Assembly (NCBI GenBank): GCA_017466125.1
Contig: JAFTUS010000223.1
Coordinates: 1-47,243, forward strand
Source of the DNA: Lentisphaeria bacterium
GTDB taxonomy: Bacteria; Verrucomicrobiota; Lentisphaeria; Victivallales; Victivallaceae
DNA: 47,243 bases
Direction of reading: 5' to 3'
The position numbers and the translations under genes are program-made. Under the pieces are notes generated by a model. It was not told the origin of the DNA. It ran no database searches and worked only from the letters and a program-made list of their open reading frames with translations. Numbering within the stretch: the first letter of the stretch is position 1; each line of letters starts with the position of its first letter. Of this stretch, positions 25,829-34,391 are shown in pieces.

Positions 25829-26623
25829 ATGCGTCAACGTTTTTTACTGCTCGGAGCCGTTTTTTTCGGCGTTCTCGCCTTTCTTTTGACCTATACCCAG
25901 ATCGACAAAGAAAAACGCCGTCTCATGGGAACCTCGGAGACCGTTTCTCTGATCCAGGTGCGCCGCAACATGGTTGAGGGCGAAGAGTTGAAAGAGACCG
26001 ATTTGCGCCGTATCGAAGTAAAGCGTCAACGCGACACCAGCAGTCTCAGCCGCGAGATCCCGTGGCGCGACCTCTCCCGCATCGTCGGCAGAAAACTGGA
26101 CACCACCGTCGTTGCGGGGCAGATCCTGCTGACGACCGACCTGAAGCCGCTCAGCCGCCGTCAGGGATTTACCGGCATCATTCAGGAGGGCGGCCGCGCA
26201 GTCGCTATCGCTGTGGATTCCGTCTCTGCCGTCAACCACCTGATCCAGCCCAATGACAATGTGGATATCATCGGCACATTCCGTTTTCCCGATGCCCAGC
26301 AGGACAGTTCACTTGACACTGTTACCATGACCATTCTGCAAAACGTCAAAGTCCTTGCCGTGGGCAACCAGTGGCGGGAGTTCCGCAGTGAAGAGGGCAG
26401 CGTCCACCGTTCCTACAATACCGTTACGCTTCAACTGTGGCCCGCAGAGGTGGAAATGATCGTATTCGCCTCCCAGAAAGGCCGCCTTTCACTCTCTTTG
26501 CGCAACTACGAAGACAGTTCTCTCGACCGCGATCTGGAAAAGCGCAGTGTCAACTTCAAACTGCTTGAAAAAGAGATCCCCAAGTACAACAAGCAGCGGG
26601 AAGAACGCCGCCGGCTGAACTGA
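25829..26623 (+). CDS. cpaB: Flp pilus assembly protein CpaB/RcpC-like
   Basis: 264 residues. One N-terminal membrane helix (LLLGAVFFGVLAFLLTYT) is followed by a SAF domain (about 45-110: VRRNMVEGEELKETDLRRIEV, VAGQILLTTDL) and the RcpC/CpaB domain with AVAIAVDSVSAVNHLIQPNDNVDIIGTF, in which GDxVDI-type sequence is characteristic. It would sit in the periplasm and couple the Tad machine to the outer-membrane channel. First gene of the Tad locus; the ATPase gene follows 16 bp later. Confidence 0.92.
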   Translation: MRQRFLLLGAVFFGVLAFLLTYTQIDKEKRRLMGTSETVSLIQVRRNMVEGEELKETDLRRIEVKRQRDTSSLSREIPWRDLSRIVGRKLDTTVVAGQILLTTDLKPLSRRQGFTGIIQEGGRAVAIAVDSVSAVNHLIQPNDNVDIIGTFRFPDAQQDSSLDTVTMTILQNVKVLAVGNQWREFRSEEGSVHRSYNTVTLQLWPAEVEMIVFASQKGRLSLSLRNYEDSSLDRDLEKRSVNFKLLEKEIPKYNKQREERRRLN

Positions 26624-26639
26624 ACGGACGGAGCAAACC

Positions 26640-28340
26640 ATGGTAGAAATCACGATCAGACAGCCCGGATGCCCTCCGTCAAGTGCCTCTTTGCAAGAGG
26701 GAGCATACCTTATCGGTTCGGACAGCAGTTGTCAAATCTGCGTTGACCGTCCTGAAATATCGGCACGTCATGCCCAGTTGGTCATCAACGCCGCCAATGT
26801 TCTTATTACAGACCTCGGCAGCAGCAATGGAACCTTTGCCGACGGCAAACGCATCACCCCGCACCGTGCCGTTGCCGTGCCGTTCACCAGCCAAATCCAA
26901 ATCGGCAAACTGCTTCTGACTTTTCGGAAAGACCAGCCGAAAATGCCGCCTCAAAACGAACCTTCTCCGACAGCATCCAAGCCGGATGCGGACAAAACCC
27001 CTCCCCGGGAAGACTCCCGGACTCCGGTCAAGGTGCTGAAAGTAACCGGTATCCCGGCAAATCTGCGTCCCCTCATTCAGGAGATCAAAAAACACGCGCA
27101 TCAGGAATTGCTGGTGCGGCTGAATTTGAAAAAACTGGCGATTTCCGGTATTTCTGCCGATGAACTCAATACCAAGGCAAAAGCCATGGTCAAGGAGATC
27201 CTCGCCCAACTTACCATCCAACTTCCGCCCGAACTGGATATGAACGTTCTGGAACAGGAATTGATCCAGGAGGCGATCGGTCTCGGTCCGCTGGAATACC
27301 TGATCGCCAGAGACGATATTTCAGAAATCATGGTCAACGGCCCCGATCAGATTTTCGTGGAACAGCGCGGAGAAATTTACCGCACCGATGCCCAGTTCGC
27401 CGACAGCAGTCAGGTTCTCTCCGCCATCGAACGCATCGTGGCACCGCTGGGGCGGCGCATCGATGAAAGTTCCCCCATGGTGGATGCACGTCTGGCAGAC
27501 GGCTCCCGTGTCAATGCCATCATTCCGCCGCTTGCGCTGACCGGCCCGACCCTGACGATCCGGAAATTTTCCAGGACGCCGCTGAAAGCGGATGATCTGG
27601 TCCGTTTCGGCTCGGTGTCTCCGGAAATGGTCAAATTCCTTTCGGTCTGCGTGCAGGCAAGAAAAAACATCATCATTTCCGGCGGTACCGGCTCGGGCAA
27701 AACGACCCTGCTGAACGTGCTGAGTTCCTTTCTGCCGAACCGTGAACGTATCGTAACGATCGAAGACGCCGCCGAATTGCAGCTCAATCAGGAACATATC
27801 GTCCGTCTCGAATCCCGTCCGCCCAACCTCGAAGGCAGAGGGGCTGTCACGATCCGTGATCTGGTGCGCAACGCACTGCGTATGCGTCCTGACCGCATCG
27901 TTGTCGGCGAATGTCGCGGCGGAGAGGCTCTCGATATGCTTCAAGCCATGAATACCGGTCACGACGGCAGTCTGACAACGATCCATGCCAACTCCCCCCG
28001 CGATGCGCTCGCCCGTCTGGAAACGCTCGTACTGATGGCGGGGTTTGATCTGCCGCTGCGGGCGATCCGCGAACAGATCGCCTCTGCCATTCACATTATC
28101 GTACAGATCACCCGTGAACGTGACGGCAGCCGCAAAATCATCAACATCAGTGAAATCACTCAAATGGAAGGTGATGTCATCACCATGCAGGATCTCTTCA
28201 CCTTCAACCAGACCGGCTGGAGCGATGACAACCGTATTCTCGGAGATTATCTTCCGACCGGAAATATTCCGACTTTTATGGAAGATATCCAGCGCGCCAA
28301 ACTGGACTTGGATATTTCACTGTTTGCCAAGGAGAAATGA
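26640..28340 (+). CDS. cpaF: FHA-fused CpaF/TadA secretion ATPase
   Basis: 566 residues, about 100 more than usual CpaF. Residues 1-95 are an FHA domain ([13 protein letters not shown] at 41-44, [12 protein letters not shown]), which binds phosphothreonine peptides. A Pro-rich linker follows, then the CpaF ATPase with Walker [10 protein letters not shown] at 348-356, the Asp-box [10 protein letters not shown], Walker B region [19 protein letters not shown] and the His box [13 protein letters not shown]. The hexameric ATPase powers pilus or secretion at the inner membrane. The FHA fusion suggests control by a Ser/Thr kinase. It overlaps or abuts tadB by 4 bp at 28337. Confidence 0.94.
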   Translation: MVEITIRQPGCPPSSASLQEGAYLIGSDSSCQICVDRPEISARHAQLVINAANVLITDLGSSNGTFADGKRITPHRAVAVPFTSQIQIGKLLLTFRKDQPKMPPQNEPSPTASKPDADKTPPREDSRTPVKVLKVTGIPANLRPLIQEIKKHAHQELLVRLNLKKLAISGISADELNTKAKAMVKEILAQLTIQLPPELDMNVLEQELIQEAIGLGPLEYLIARDDISEIMVNGPDQIFVEQRGEIYRTDAQFADSSQVLSAIERIVAPLGRRIDESSPMVDARLADGSRVNAIIPPLALTGPTLTIRKFSRTPLKADDLVRFGSVSPEMVKFLSVCVQARKNIIISGGTGSGKTTLLNVLSSFLPNRERIVTIEDAAELQLNQEHIVRLESRPPNLEGRGAVTIRDLVRNALRMRPDRIVVGECRGGEALDMLQAMNTGHDGSLTTIHANSPRDALARLETLVLMAGFDLPLRAIREQIASAIHIIVQITRERDGSRKIINISEITQMEGDVITMQDLFTFNQTGWSDDNRILGDYLPTGNIPTFMEDIQRAKLDLDISLFAKEK

Positions 28341-28342
28341 TC

Positions 28343-29224
28343 ATGCTGAATTCCCCCGCACTGCCCGCTTTTTTTGCAGCGGCGGCAACGACATTTGCCG
28401 CTCTTGCGCTGTTCGATGTGATAAATTTTGTCGCAATCAGATACCGGGAGAAATTTCTGCAGGAGACCTCCACCGAACTGGACGATGTATTGATCCAGTT
28501 GCCCGCCAGCCGTCTTTTTGACATCAGCATCGGCTTATCTGTCGCCGGAGCGGTCATTACATTCGGTATTCTGCTGCTGCGCAACCCGGTGTTGTCTTCC
28601 GGCAATGTCATTGCTTCCCTGATCGTGGGAGTTCTGCTTTTCCCGGTACCGCGTCTGATTTTGAAAAATCTCCGGATCAGGCGGTTGAAAAAATTCAATA
28701 TCCAGTTGGAAGACGCTCTGCGGATCATCTCCACTTCGCTGAAAGCCGGTTTCAGTATCAATCAGGCATTGGAGGAGGTCACGGAAATGAATATCTCCCC
28801 CATTTCGCAGGAGTTCCGGCTTCTGTTGCAGGAGTTGCGCCTCGGCGTCACTTTTGAACAGGCGTTTGAAAACATGAACAACCGTCTGAACCTGCCGGAT
28901 TTTGAACTGGTCGCCACAGCGATCCTCACGGCAAGACAGACCGGCGGCGAACTGACCGGTGCGCTGGAACGTGTTGCCGATTTGATCCGGGAACGTGTGC
29001 GCATCGCCAACAAAATCGATGCCATGACCGCCATGGGCAGGCTTCAGGCGTTGCTGATCGGAGCGATGCCGTTTCTGCTGCTGCTGGGTATGCGCTATGT
29101 AAATCCGGGCATGATCTCCGGATTTTTCGATACATTCTACGGCTGGGTCGCGCTTACAGCAATTATCATTCTCGATATTTGCGGCATACTGACCATCCGC
29201 AAAATCACCACGATTGAAGTGTAG
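28343..29224 (+). CDS. tadB: Tad inner-membrane platform protein TadB
   Basis: About 293 residues, a type II secretion F-domain protein. The core (about 115-240) has EDALRIISTSLKAGFSINQALEEV, then LRLGVTFEQAFENMNNRLNLPDFELVATAI. Three to four membrane helices surround it. It forms the platform with TadC above the ATPase. GGAGAA at 28331-28336 is too close to the ATG at 28337, so I place the start at 28343. Confidence 0.92.
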   Translation: MLNSPALPAFFAAAATTFAALALFDVINFVAIRYREKFLQETSTELDDVLIQLPASRLFDISIGLSVAGAVITFGILLLRNPVLSSGNVIASLIVGVLLFPVPRLILKNLRIRRLKKFNIQLEDALRIISTSLKAGFSINQALEEVTEMNISPISQEFRLLLQELRLGVTFEQAFENMNNRLNLPDFELVATAILTARQTGGELTGALERVADLIRERVRIANKIDAMTAMGRLQALLIGAMPFLLLLGMRYVNPGMISGFFDTFYGWVALTAIIILDICGILTIRKITTIEV

Positions 29225-29235
29225 GAGGTACTCTT

Positions 29236-30114
29236 ATGATGCAGTTGCTCGCCTCTGTTTTTGCCGGACTCGCCGTCGGCTGTCTGGCAAAGTTCGTTAT
29301 GGAAAAAATTGCCGAAAGCCAAAGCCGTGCCGCCGCAAGAAATAAAGAACTGGATAAATCACTGTCACCGCTGTTTCAACTGGCAAAACCGTTGAGACTG
29401 TTCTTTCTGCCGCTGGCGGGGAGCGATACGTTTGCTCCGCTCCGCAATGTGACGCAGCAGAAATTGATTATGGCGGGCTACGGGGATACCCTGTCCGCCG
29501 AAGATTACTGGGCGATCCGTCTTGCACTGGCGGCGATCGGCGGTCTGCTGCTGTTTATGGGTTCGATCGCCGGTCAGATGTTTTCTGCCGTACTCATGGC
29601 ATGTTATATCGTATTCTATCCGGATTTGTGGCTCCGCACCCGCATTTCCAAACGTCACCGTTCCATTACCAATGCTCTGCCCAACGTTCTCGACTTGCTG
29701 ACCCTCTCCGTTGAAGCGGGGCGGGACATCATCTCCGGACTGCGCGACATCGTATCCCGCAGAAAACCCGATCCGCTGGGCGAAGAACTCATGCGGACAC
29801 TTCAGGAGATCCAACTCGGCAAAAAACGTACCGCTGCCCTCAAGGATATGTCCAACCGGGTGCGGCTGCCGGAATTGACCTCCACGGTCAACGCCATCAT
29901 TCAGGCGGAAGAGTTGGGTGTCAGCATTGCGCATCTGTTGAGAATTCAGGGCGATATGCAGCGCAATAAGCGTTTCAGTCTGGCAGAAAAACGGGCAAAT
30001 GAAGCGGCAGTAAAAATCATTCTGCCAGTCGCGGCGTTCATTCTTCCGGCGGTATTCATCATTCTGCTGGGACCGCTTCTGGTTCAGACGATGCGCTCAT
30101 TCGGAGGGCAGTAA
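29236..30114 (+). CDS. tadC: Tad inner-membrane platform protein TadC
   Basis: 292 residues, second F-domain protein of the Tad machine. The middle has ITNALPNVLDLLTLSVEAGRD, EIQLGKKRTAALKDMSNRVRLPELTSTVNAI and QAEELGVSIAHLLR, then two C-terminal membrane helices (AAVKIILPVAAFILPAVFIILLGPL). It pairs with TadB. The start is 12 bp after tadB, and the stop overlaps the next ATG by one base (TAATG at 30112-30116). Confidence 0.93.
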   Translation: MMQLLASVFAGLAVGCLAKFVMEKIAESQSRAAARNKELDKSLSPLFQLAKPLRLFFLPLAGSDTFAPLRNVTQQKLIMAGYGDTLSAEDYWAIRLALAAIGGLLLFMGSIAGQMFSAVLMACYIVFYPDLWLRTRISKRHRSITNALPNVLDLLTLSVEAGRDIISGLRDIVSRRKPDPLGEELMRTLQEIQLGKKRTAALKDMSNRVRLPELTSTVNAIIQAEELGVSIAHLLRIQGDMQRNKRFSLAEKRANEAAVKIILPVAAFILPAVFIILLGPLLVQTMRSFGGQ

Positions 30115-30467
30115 TGATCTACGACCTTGAGAAAAAATGCTGTGTTGCCCGTTTCCCGTTCACGGCAGTCCGGTTGAAACACAGATTGCGGGGCATGATC
30201 GGACGGCATTTTGAAGAGGGGAAACTGGATGCGATGGTGTTTCCCCGCTGCAATGCGGTACACAGTATGTGGATGAGAATTCCGCTTGATTTGATTTTTC
30301 TGGACAAAGCGAACCGGGTCGCCGGTCTGAAACAGGATTTCCGCCCGTGGGGACTGCCTGTCTGCTGTGCAAAAGCAGAAACGACGATCGAACTTCCGGC
30401 AGGAAAAATCGCCGCTTTGAATATAGAAATGGGAGATTATATCGATTTGAATGCAGATTTATCTTGA
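30114..30467 (+). CDS. DUF192 family protein
   Basis: 117 residues, matching the DUF192/COG1430 fold. The typical start LRGMIGRHFEEGKLDAMVFP, then HSMWMRIPLDLIFLDKANRVAGL and IELPAGKIAALNIEMGDYIDL are all in place. The family is a small beta-barrel of unknown function that often stands near Tad genes. It usually has a signal peptide, which is absent here, so this version is probably cytoplasmic. It is translationally coupled to tadC by a one-base overlap. Confidence 0.88.
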   Translation: MIYDLEKKCCVARFPFTAVRLKHRLRGMIGRHFEEGKLDAMVFPRCNAVHSMWMRIPLDLIFLDKANRVAGLKQDFRPWGLPVCCAKAETTIELPAGKIAALNIEMGDYIDLNADLS

Positions 30468-30474
30468 AATTCAT

Positions 30475-30502
30475 TTGAAAAATCGTAAAAAACGGCTATT
30501 GT
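30475..30502 (+). promoter_or_regulatory. Promoter of the FHA/PEGA pair
   Basis: TTGAAA (30475-30480), 16-bp spacer, TATTGT (30497-30502), 43 bp ahead of the FHA membrane-protein gene. It starts 8 bp after the DUF192 stop codon. Confidence 0.55.
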
Positions 30503-30544
30503 AAACACGATGCATAAAACAGTTAACTTTTTTGGGTAGAACGA

Positions 30545-31990
30545 ATGAAAATCACCTTTATAAACGGCAGCAGAGCCGGAGATGAATTGGAATATTCGCT
30601 GTCTGAAATCACGATCGGCAGAGAAGACGGCAATATTCTGCGGATCCCCGTTCCCGGCGTTTCCCGTTACCATGCCAAAATATGGCAAACCGGTTCCGGG
30701 CAATGGCTGCTGAACGATCAGGGAAGTACCAACGGCGTGAAATTGAACGGCAAACGAATCACCTCCACCGTGGAACTGACCGAAAATGACGAAATCGAAA
30801 TCGGCAAACAGATCATGCGCCTCAACGGACTGACCGGAGAAATGCCCAAAGTCATTTTCAATCCGATCCCCAGTGCCGCGGCTCAAATCCCGGATGTTCC
30901 GGAAAGCGCAGAACCGGATTTTGCCCCCGGCACAGCACGGGTCGTCACCCCGGCAGAGCAAGTTGAGGGAAATAACGCTCAACCGCTGGATATGCTGCTC
31001 GACTCCCTGAAAGGACAGGCAGGCGGGCTTTTCAACGGCAAGAAAACAGCCAAACAGCAGCCCGCCGCCCCGGCGGATACGGCTCAACCGCCCAAAATAC
31101 GCAAGAGTACGCAACTGATGCTTTGCGGTATCGCCGTTGCCCTGCTGGCGGTGCTTGCAACAACCATTCTGCGCGGAGTTCCCGGCTGCGGTAAATCCGG
31201 CGAAGGAAAAGAAAAACCGGGCTATCTGGTCATCCACTACGTGAAAGAAGAGATATCCAATAACAACGTCTTCCGTTTTGTGATGATGCTGGAGGGCGAT
31301 CAGGTGACATTCACCATTGACGACATCAAATCAAAACGTCACTTCTCACGCAAAGCGCAAGTGGAAAAAGAGTCTCTGGACATTCTGCTTGAACAACTCA
31401 AACGTTCTGCCATCTGGACGATGAAACAACCGGAAGAAGCCCGCTCCACCTCCGTAAAAATGAAACGTCAGCTTCAGCTTTGTCTTTCCCCGAAACTGGT
31501 GAATTTTTCCGTGGAAGGTCCTTATGCTCCTGCTGCATTTGAAGAGGTGGAAAGTGCCATTTCAATTCTGGCAGAGGGGTACGACCTGCAAACGATTTCC
31601 CTGACCAGTGAAGAACTCAACCGGCAGGCGGTGGTCTGTTTTGAAAAGGCGGAAGACCTCTTCAACAATCGGGAGGGACGCACCGAAAATCTGCGCAACG
31701 CCATTGTCCGCTATCAGCAGGTGGTCAACTATCTGGAACAGTTTTCGCCCCCGCCGCCGATGTGGGACGCCGCCCGCAAACGGCTTGCCGAGGCAAAAAA
31801 GATCCGCCAGCGCAAATTGGATGATTTGAATTACGAATGGGTCCGTGCCAGTCAGATCAAAGATCTGGACGGCTTGCGTGAGGTTTTGCTGAAAACCATT
31901 GAATTGACAGAACCCAGTTCCAAAGAACACAAGATCGCCCGTCAACGGCTTCTGAAACTGGATGTATATTTGAGGAAAAGAAATCAATGA
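30545..31990 (+). CDS. FHA domain membrane protein
   Basis: 481 residues. The FHA domain occupies 1-95 with ITIGRED, PGVSRYHAKIW and GSTNGVKLNG, in which Arg26, Ser40, Arg41, His43 and Asn63 are the peptide-binding residues. A Pro/Ala-rich linker leads to a single membrane helix (about 190-209, LMLCGIAVALLAVLATTIL) and a 270-residue outer domain of unknown family, helical at its end. The FHA head is therefore cytoplasmic and the tail periplasmic. It may recognise a phosphorylated partner of the Tad ATPase. It overlaps the PEGA gene by 4 bp (ATGA). Confidence 0.85.
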   Translation: MKITFINGSRAGDELEYSLSEITIGREDGNILRIPVPGVSRYHAKIWQTGSGQWLLNDQGSTNGVKLNGKRITSTVELTENDEIEIGKQIMRLNGLTGEMPKVIFNPIPSAAAQIPDVPESAEPDFAPGTARVVTPAEQVEGNNAQPLDMLLDSLKGQAGGLFNGKKTAKQQPAAPADTAQPPKIRKSTQLMLCGIAVALLAVLATTILRGVPGCGKSGEGKEKPGYLVIHYVKEEISNNNVFRFVMMLEGDQVTFTIDDIKSKRHFSRKAQVEKESLDILLEQLKRSAIWTMKQPEEARSTSVKMKRQLQLCLSPKLVNFSVEGPYAPAAFEEVESAISILAEGYDLQTISLTSEELNRQAVVCFEKAEDLFNNREGRTENLRNAIVRYQQVVNYLEQFSPPPPMWDAARKRLAEAKKIRQRKLDDLNYEWVRASQIKDLDGLREVLLKTIELTEPSSKEHKIARQRLLKLDVYLRKRNQ

Positions 31991-33276
31991 AACAGTTTTT
32001 ATTTTTGCTGATAACGATTTGCCTTTCAGCGGCAGTGCTTTCGGGAGCAACGGTAAATTTCTCCGGTCCGGACGGGACTGCGGTTTATCTTGAAAAACGC
32101 GAACTCGGCAGAGTTCCGCTGACCATTTCTGTAAAACCCGGCACCCCCTACGTATTCAAATACCTCGCTCCGGGTTATGAACCCAGGTGGGAGGTCATTA
32201 CGCTGAAGAAAGAGGGTAATTATTCCAAAAAAATCACCCTGAAACCGATTGCGGCAACCGTAATGATAACGTCCACACCTCCGGGGGCGGTGCTTTACAT
32301 CAACGGGCAGAAAAACAAAGCGACGCCGCTGGTATTGGAAAAAGTTCCGATCGGCAAATACAGCGGAGAGTTGCGTCTTCCCGGTTTTGCGCCCCAGCAG
32401 ATCGATTGGGAAGTCACAGATGAACGTCCTATCAAACGGGATTTCCAGTTACAGGTCAACAACGGGAAACTGCGCATTTCCTCTACTCCTGCCGGTGCAT
32501 CAATTCTGGTAAACGGCAAGGATGAGGGCTTCACCCCGCGGACGCTGACGTTATCGGAAGGAACCTATAAAATACAACTTTCCAAGAACGGTTTTCTCAC
32601 GCAGCAGACAGAAGTTACTGTTTTGCGCGGCAAAACAGTTTTGCACAAAGCCGAACTTCAATCTCAGCCCGGCAGTATCGTGTTGAATTCCTATCCGGCA
32701 GACGCCGCAGTTTACTGGCGGGACAAAAAACTTGGTACAACGCCGCTTGAACTGAAAAATCAGCAGCCCGGAAATTACACATTCACATTCCGCAAAAGCG
32801 GTTTTGATGATGTGACAGAAAAGGTAACGGTTCTGCCGGGGAAACAGGAGATCGTAGAGGTCAAAATGACGACTTACTTCGGTTCGCTTGAACTCTTCAT
32901 CAAACCGGCGGGCGTATCAGTGACCCTCGACGGCAAATTCATCGGCAAGGTGGAGCCGGACCTTTCGGCAACCGGAACCAAACCGATCCACATCGACAAT
33001 TTGAGAGCCGGAAAACATACGTTGAAACTGTCGCACCCGCATGCTGTTCCGCAGGAAATCGATTATGAAGTCGAAGTGAACCGCAGCAAACAGACCTTGA
33101 AACGTATTGCGCTCTGGATCCCGAACTGTGAAGTGACTTACATCCGCAGAAACCATAAAGAAGTCGGAATTCTGCTTTCTGAAACGAACGATGAGATCCT
33201 CTTCAGTCCGGAGCCGGGTGTACAATTCACGCTGTACAAGAAAGACATTTCGTTCAGAATATTGAAAAATCACTGA
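31987..33276 (+). CDS. Secreted PEGA-repeat protein
   Basis: 429 residues. A signal peptide (MKQFLFLLITICLSAAVLSGA) precedes five PEGA-type beta repeats of about 65-75 residues. Their cores read AVYLEKRELGRVPLTI, AVLYINGQKNKATPLVL, ASILVNGKDEGFTPRTL, AVYWRDKKLGTTPLEL and VSVTLDGKFIGKVEPDL. PEGA modules pack on the cell surface or bind wall components. No enzyme motif. It is transcribed with the FHA membrane protein, and the pair probably forms a two-part complex spanning the inner membrane. Confidence 0.88.
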   Translation: MKQFLFLLITICLSAAVLSGATVNFSGPDGTAVYLEKRELGRVPLTISVKPGTPYVFKYLAPGYEPRWEVITLKKEGNYSKKITLKPIAATVMITSTPPGAVLYINGQKNKATPLVLEKVPIGKYSGELRLPGFAPQQIDWEVTDERPIKRDFQLQVNNGKLRISSTPAGASILVNGKDEGFTPRTLTLSEGTYKIQLSKNGFLTQQTEVTVLRGKTVLHKAELQSQPGSIVLNSYPADAAVYWRDKKLGTTPLELKNQQPGNYTFTFRKSGFDDVTEKVTVLPGKQEIVEVKMTTYFGSLELFIKPAGVSVTLDGKFIGKVEPDLSATGTKPIHIDNLRAGKHTLKLSHPHAVPQEIDYEVEVNRSKQTLKRIALWIPNCEVTYIRRNHKEVGILLSETNDEILFSPEPGVQFTLYKKDISFRILKNH

Positions 33277-33283
33277 TATTCTC

Positions 33284-33312
33284 TTGAAATTTCATCAAAT
33301 CAGTGATATGTT
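33284..33312 (+). promoter_or_regulatory. tRNA-Pro promoter
   Basis: TTGAAA (33284-33289), 17-bp spacer, TATGTT (33307-33312). The 9-bp inverted repeat ATCACTGAT (33269-33277) / ATCAGTGAT (33299-33307) overlaps the PEGA stop and the -10 box, and could be a terminator or a site for a regulator. Confidence 0.55.
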
Positions 33313-33325
33313 AGGAAAATGACAT

Positions 33326-33402
33326 CGGGGCGTAGCGCAGTGGCTTAGCGCGTCTGCTTTGGGAGCAGAAAGTCGAGGGTTCGATCCCCTCCGCCCCGAC
33401 CA
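33326..33402 (+). tRNA. tRNA-Pro(TGG)
   Basis: A 77-nt cloverleaf with encoded CCA. The acceptor is CGGGGCG/CGCCCCG. The D arm is GCGC/GCGC, the anticodon stem TCTGC/GCAGA carries loop TTTGGGA (anticodon TGG), and the T arm is GAGGG-TTCGATC-CCCTC. The last chromosomal gene before the prophage. Confidence 0.96.
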
Positions 33403-33405
33403 TTA

Positions 33406-33429
33406 TTTTGCCTTGATTTCAAGGTAAAA
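33406..33429 (+). terminator. tRNA-Pro terminator
   Basis: TTTTG-CCTTGA (33406-33416) pairs with TCAAGG-TAAAA (33419-33429) in an 11-bp stem with one G-T pair and a TT loop. No long T-run follows, only an A-rich tract, so it may act from the other strand as well. Confidence 0.5.
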
Positions 33430-33549
33430 AACATGAAGTCTGCTTGTCACGGCGTATATGTCGCCCAATGCCAACCCGTCAAAAAGCGTGTAGTTCATTG
33501 TGCAAATCCTTTGCAAAATTGTGCGTCTGTGGTGGACATGTGAGGCGTG

Positions 33550-33582
33550 TCAGACTTGTCGGACGGGTCGGACTTGTCGGAC
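33550..33582. repeat. Tandem repeat, 9-bp unit TCGGACTTG
   Basis: Units TCAGACTTG, TCGGACGGG, TCGGACTTG and TCGGAC in direct succession. Same architecture (constant core, variable three-base tail) as the repeat at 117-188, but a different core. Confidence 0.8.
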
Positions 33583-33609
33583 AAAAAACAATTTTTTTTC
33601 AAAAAACAT

Positions 33610-33702
33610 TTGATTTTGTAAAAAAAAGTGTTATGTTAATAGTAGTCTTCTTGAGTGTGAGCTTGAGCATCGATTGTGGAGCCTGCAGGAAGACATTTTT
33701 AT
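33610..33702 (+). ncRNA. Candidate small RNA with its own promoter and terminator-like hairpin
   Basis: A promoter-like pair, TTGATT (33610-33615) and TATGTT (33632-33637) with 16 bp between, precedes a hairpin: GTCTTCTTG (33645-33653) pairs with CAGGAAGAC (33686-33694). A T-rich tract follows (33696-33705). This would give a transcript of about 60 nt. No known RNA family recognised; the inner loop is large. Confidence 0.3.
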
Positions 33703-33830
33703 TTTACACTCCATTCTTTACGTTTAAGGCATTCCCTTTGTTTTTTCCCGTGAAACTGTGTGGGTTGGCAGTGCGTCGGGGAAGCCCTGCCCCCTCTGGC
33801 TTGTCCTCCGGAAACTTAGGACGGGCTGGA

Positions 33831-33857
33831 AATACCAAGAATACCGGGAATACTAAG
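33831..33857. repeat. Tandem repeat, 9-bp unit AATACCAAG
   Basis: Three units: AATACCAAG, AATACCGGG, AATACTAAG. Like the repeat at 33550, the last three bases vary between AAG/TTG and GGG. Confidence 0.7.
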
Positions 33858-33917
33858 ATTTTGCCTCTTGGAGCGGCGAGAAACGGCGTTTGGTGCGCCT
33901 GAAATTTGACAAAAAAA

Positions 33918-33962
33918 TGGTACACCCAAAGGGACTTGAACCCCTAACCTTCTGGTCCGTAG
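33918..33962 (-). mobile_element. Prophage attL: 3' half of tRNA-Arg(ACG)
   Basis: Read on the minus strand, these 45 bases are exactly a tRNA 3' half: anticodon loop CTACGGA (anticodon ACG), 3' anticodon stem CCAGA, variable loop, T arm AGGGG-TTCAAGT-CCCTT, 3' acceptor strand TGGGTGT, A and CCA. The 5' half is missing and the sequence breaks off at the loop, the usual crossover place of tyrosine integrases. The original chromosomal end is thus on the left and phage DNA on the right. An intact tRNA-Arg should lie at the far right end of the element. Confidence 0.8.
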
Positions 33963-34001
33963 TTTTTTGGAGGTGAGGTGGAGGAGGCGGGTTTTTGTTT
34001 G

Positions 34002-34021
34002 ATTGACTATTTATTGACTAT
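34002..34021. repeat. Direct repeat ATTGACTAT near attL
   Basis: ATTGACTAT occurs at 34002-34010 and 34013-34021, 11 bp apart, about 40 bp inside the tRNA-Arg fragment. It overlaps the end of the zinc-ribbon protein gene. Integrases often bind such arm-type sites, but two copies of 9 bp are thin evidence. Confidence 0.3.
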
Positions 34022-34384
34022 GTTGTTGCGGATCTCGCGGAGGTAGTTCAGGGCGGTTGCAGCAGCGCAGAGAAGGCTGCCGAGCATCACCGCGCAAACT
34101 AACCCGAGGGGGAGGAACACGAGAGCTACTCCACCCGCATTCAATGCCTTCAGGCATACCAATATGCCTATGGCCGTAAGCAGCAGCCCTCCGCACTTTA
34201 GAATGTAATATTCCAGAGGCTTGCCGACTCCGGTCGGCCCTTGGCTGCGTTCGGCTACCACCTTGCCGGGGTGGTTGAATACCTCTTCGCTGATCTTCAA
34301 TTCGCTCCCGCAGCGGGTGCAGCGGTAATCCCCAGGGCTTCCGATCTCGTAATGTTGCTGGCATTTTGGACAGGATATTTTCAT
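34007..34384 (-). CDS. Zinc-ribbon membrane protein
   Basis: 125 residues. A CxxC-type zinc ribbon (CPKCQQHYEIG, YRCTRCGSEL) at the N-terminus and two membrane helices at about 60-105. A zinc-ribbon plus two-helix layout is common among phage and bacterial accessory proteins, but the role is unknown. First gene inside the prophage, and part of the leftward pair with the repressor; a superinfection or lysogenic-conversion role is possible. Confidence 0.7.
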   Translation of the reverse strand: MKISCPKCQQHYEIGSPGDYRCTRCGSELKISEEVFNHPGKVVAERSQGPTGVGKPLEYYILKCGGLLLTAIGILVCLKALNAGGVALVFLPLGLVCAVMLGSLLCAAATALNYLREIRNNIVNK

Positions 34385-34391
34385 TTTAACC

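Larger units (their letters stand above)
33430..33917. other. Gene-free spacer with repeats and a candidate small RNA
   Basis: About 490 bp with no convincing coding frame. It contains a promoter-like TTGATT-N16-TATGTT at 33610-33637, a 9-bp stem-loop (33645-33694) followed by a T-rich tract, a 10-bp stem-loop (33798-33827, three G-T pairs) and two 9-bp tandem repeats. A 73-codon minus-strand frame (33704-33925) has no ribosome-binding site. Confidence 0.5.

Noticed and set aside
33704..33925. A 73-codon minus-strand frame beside attL
   Set aside because: No ribosome-binding site, and it runs through a 9-bp tandem repeat and a hairpin.
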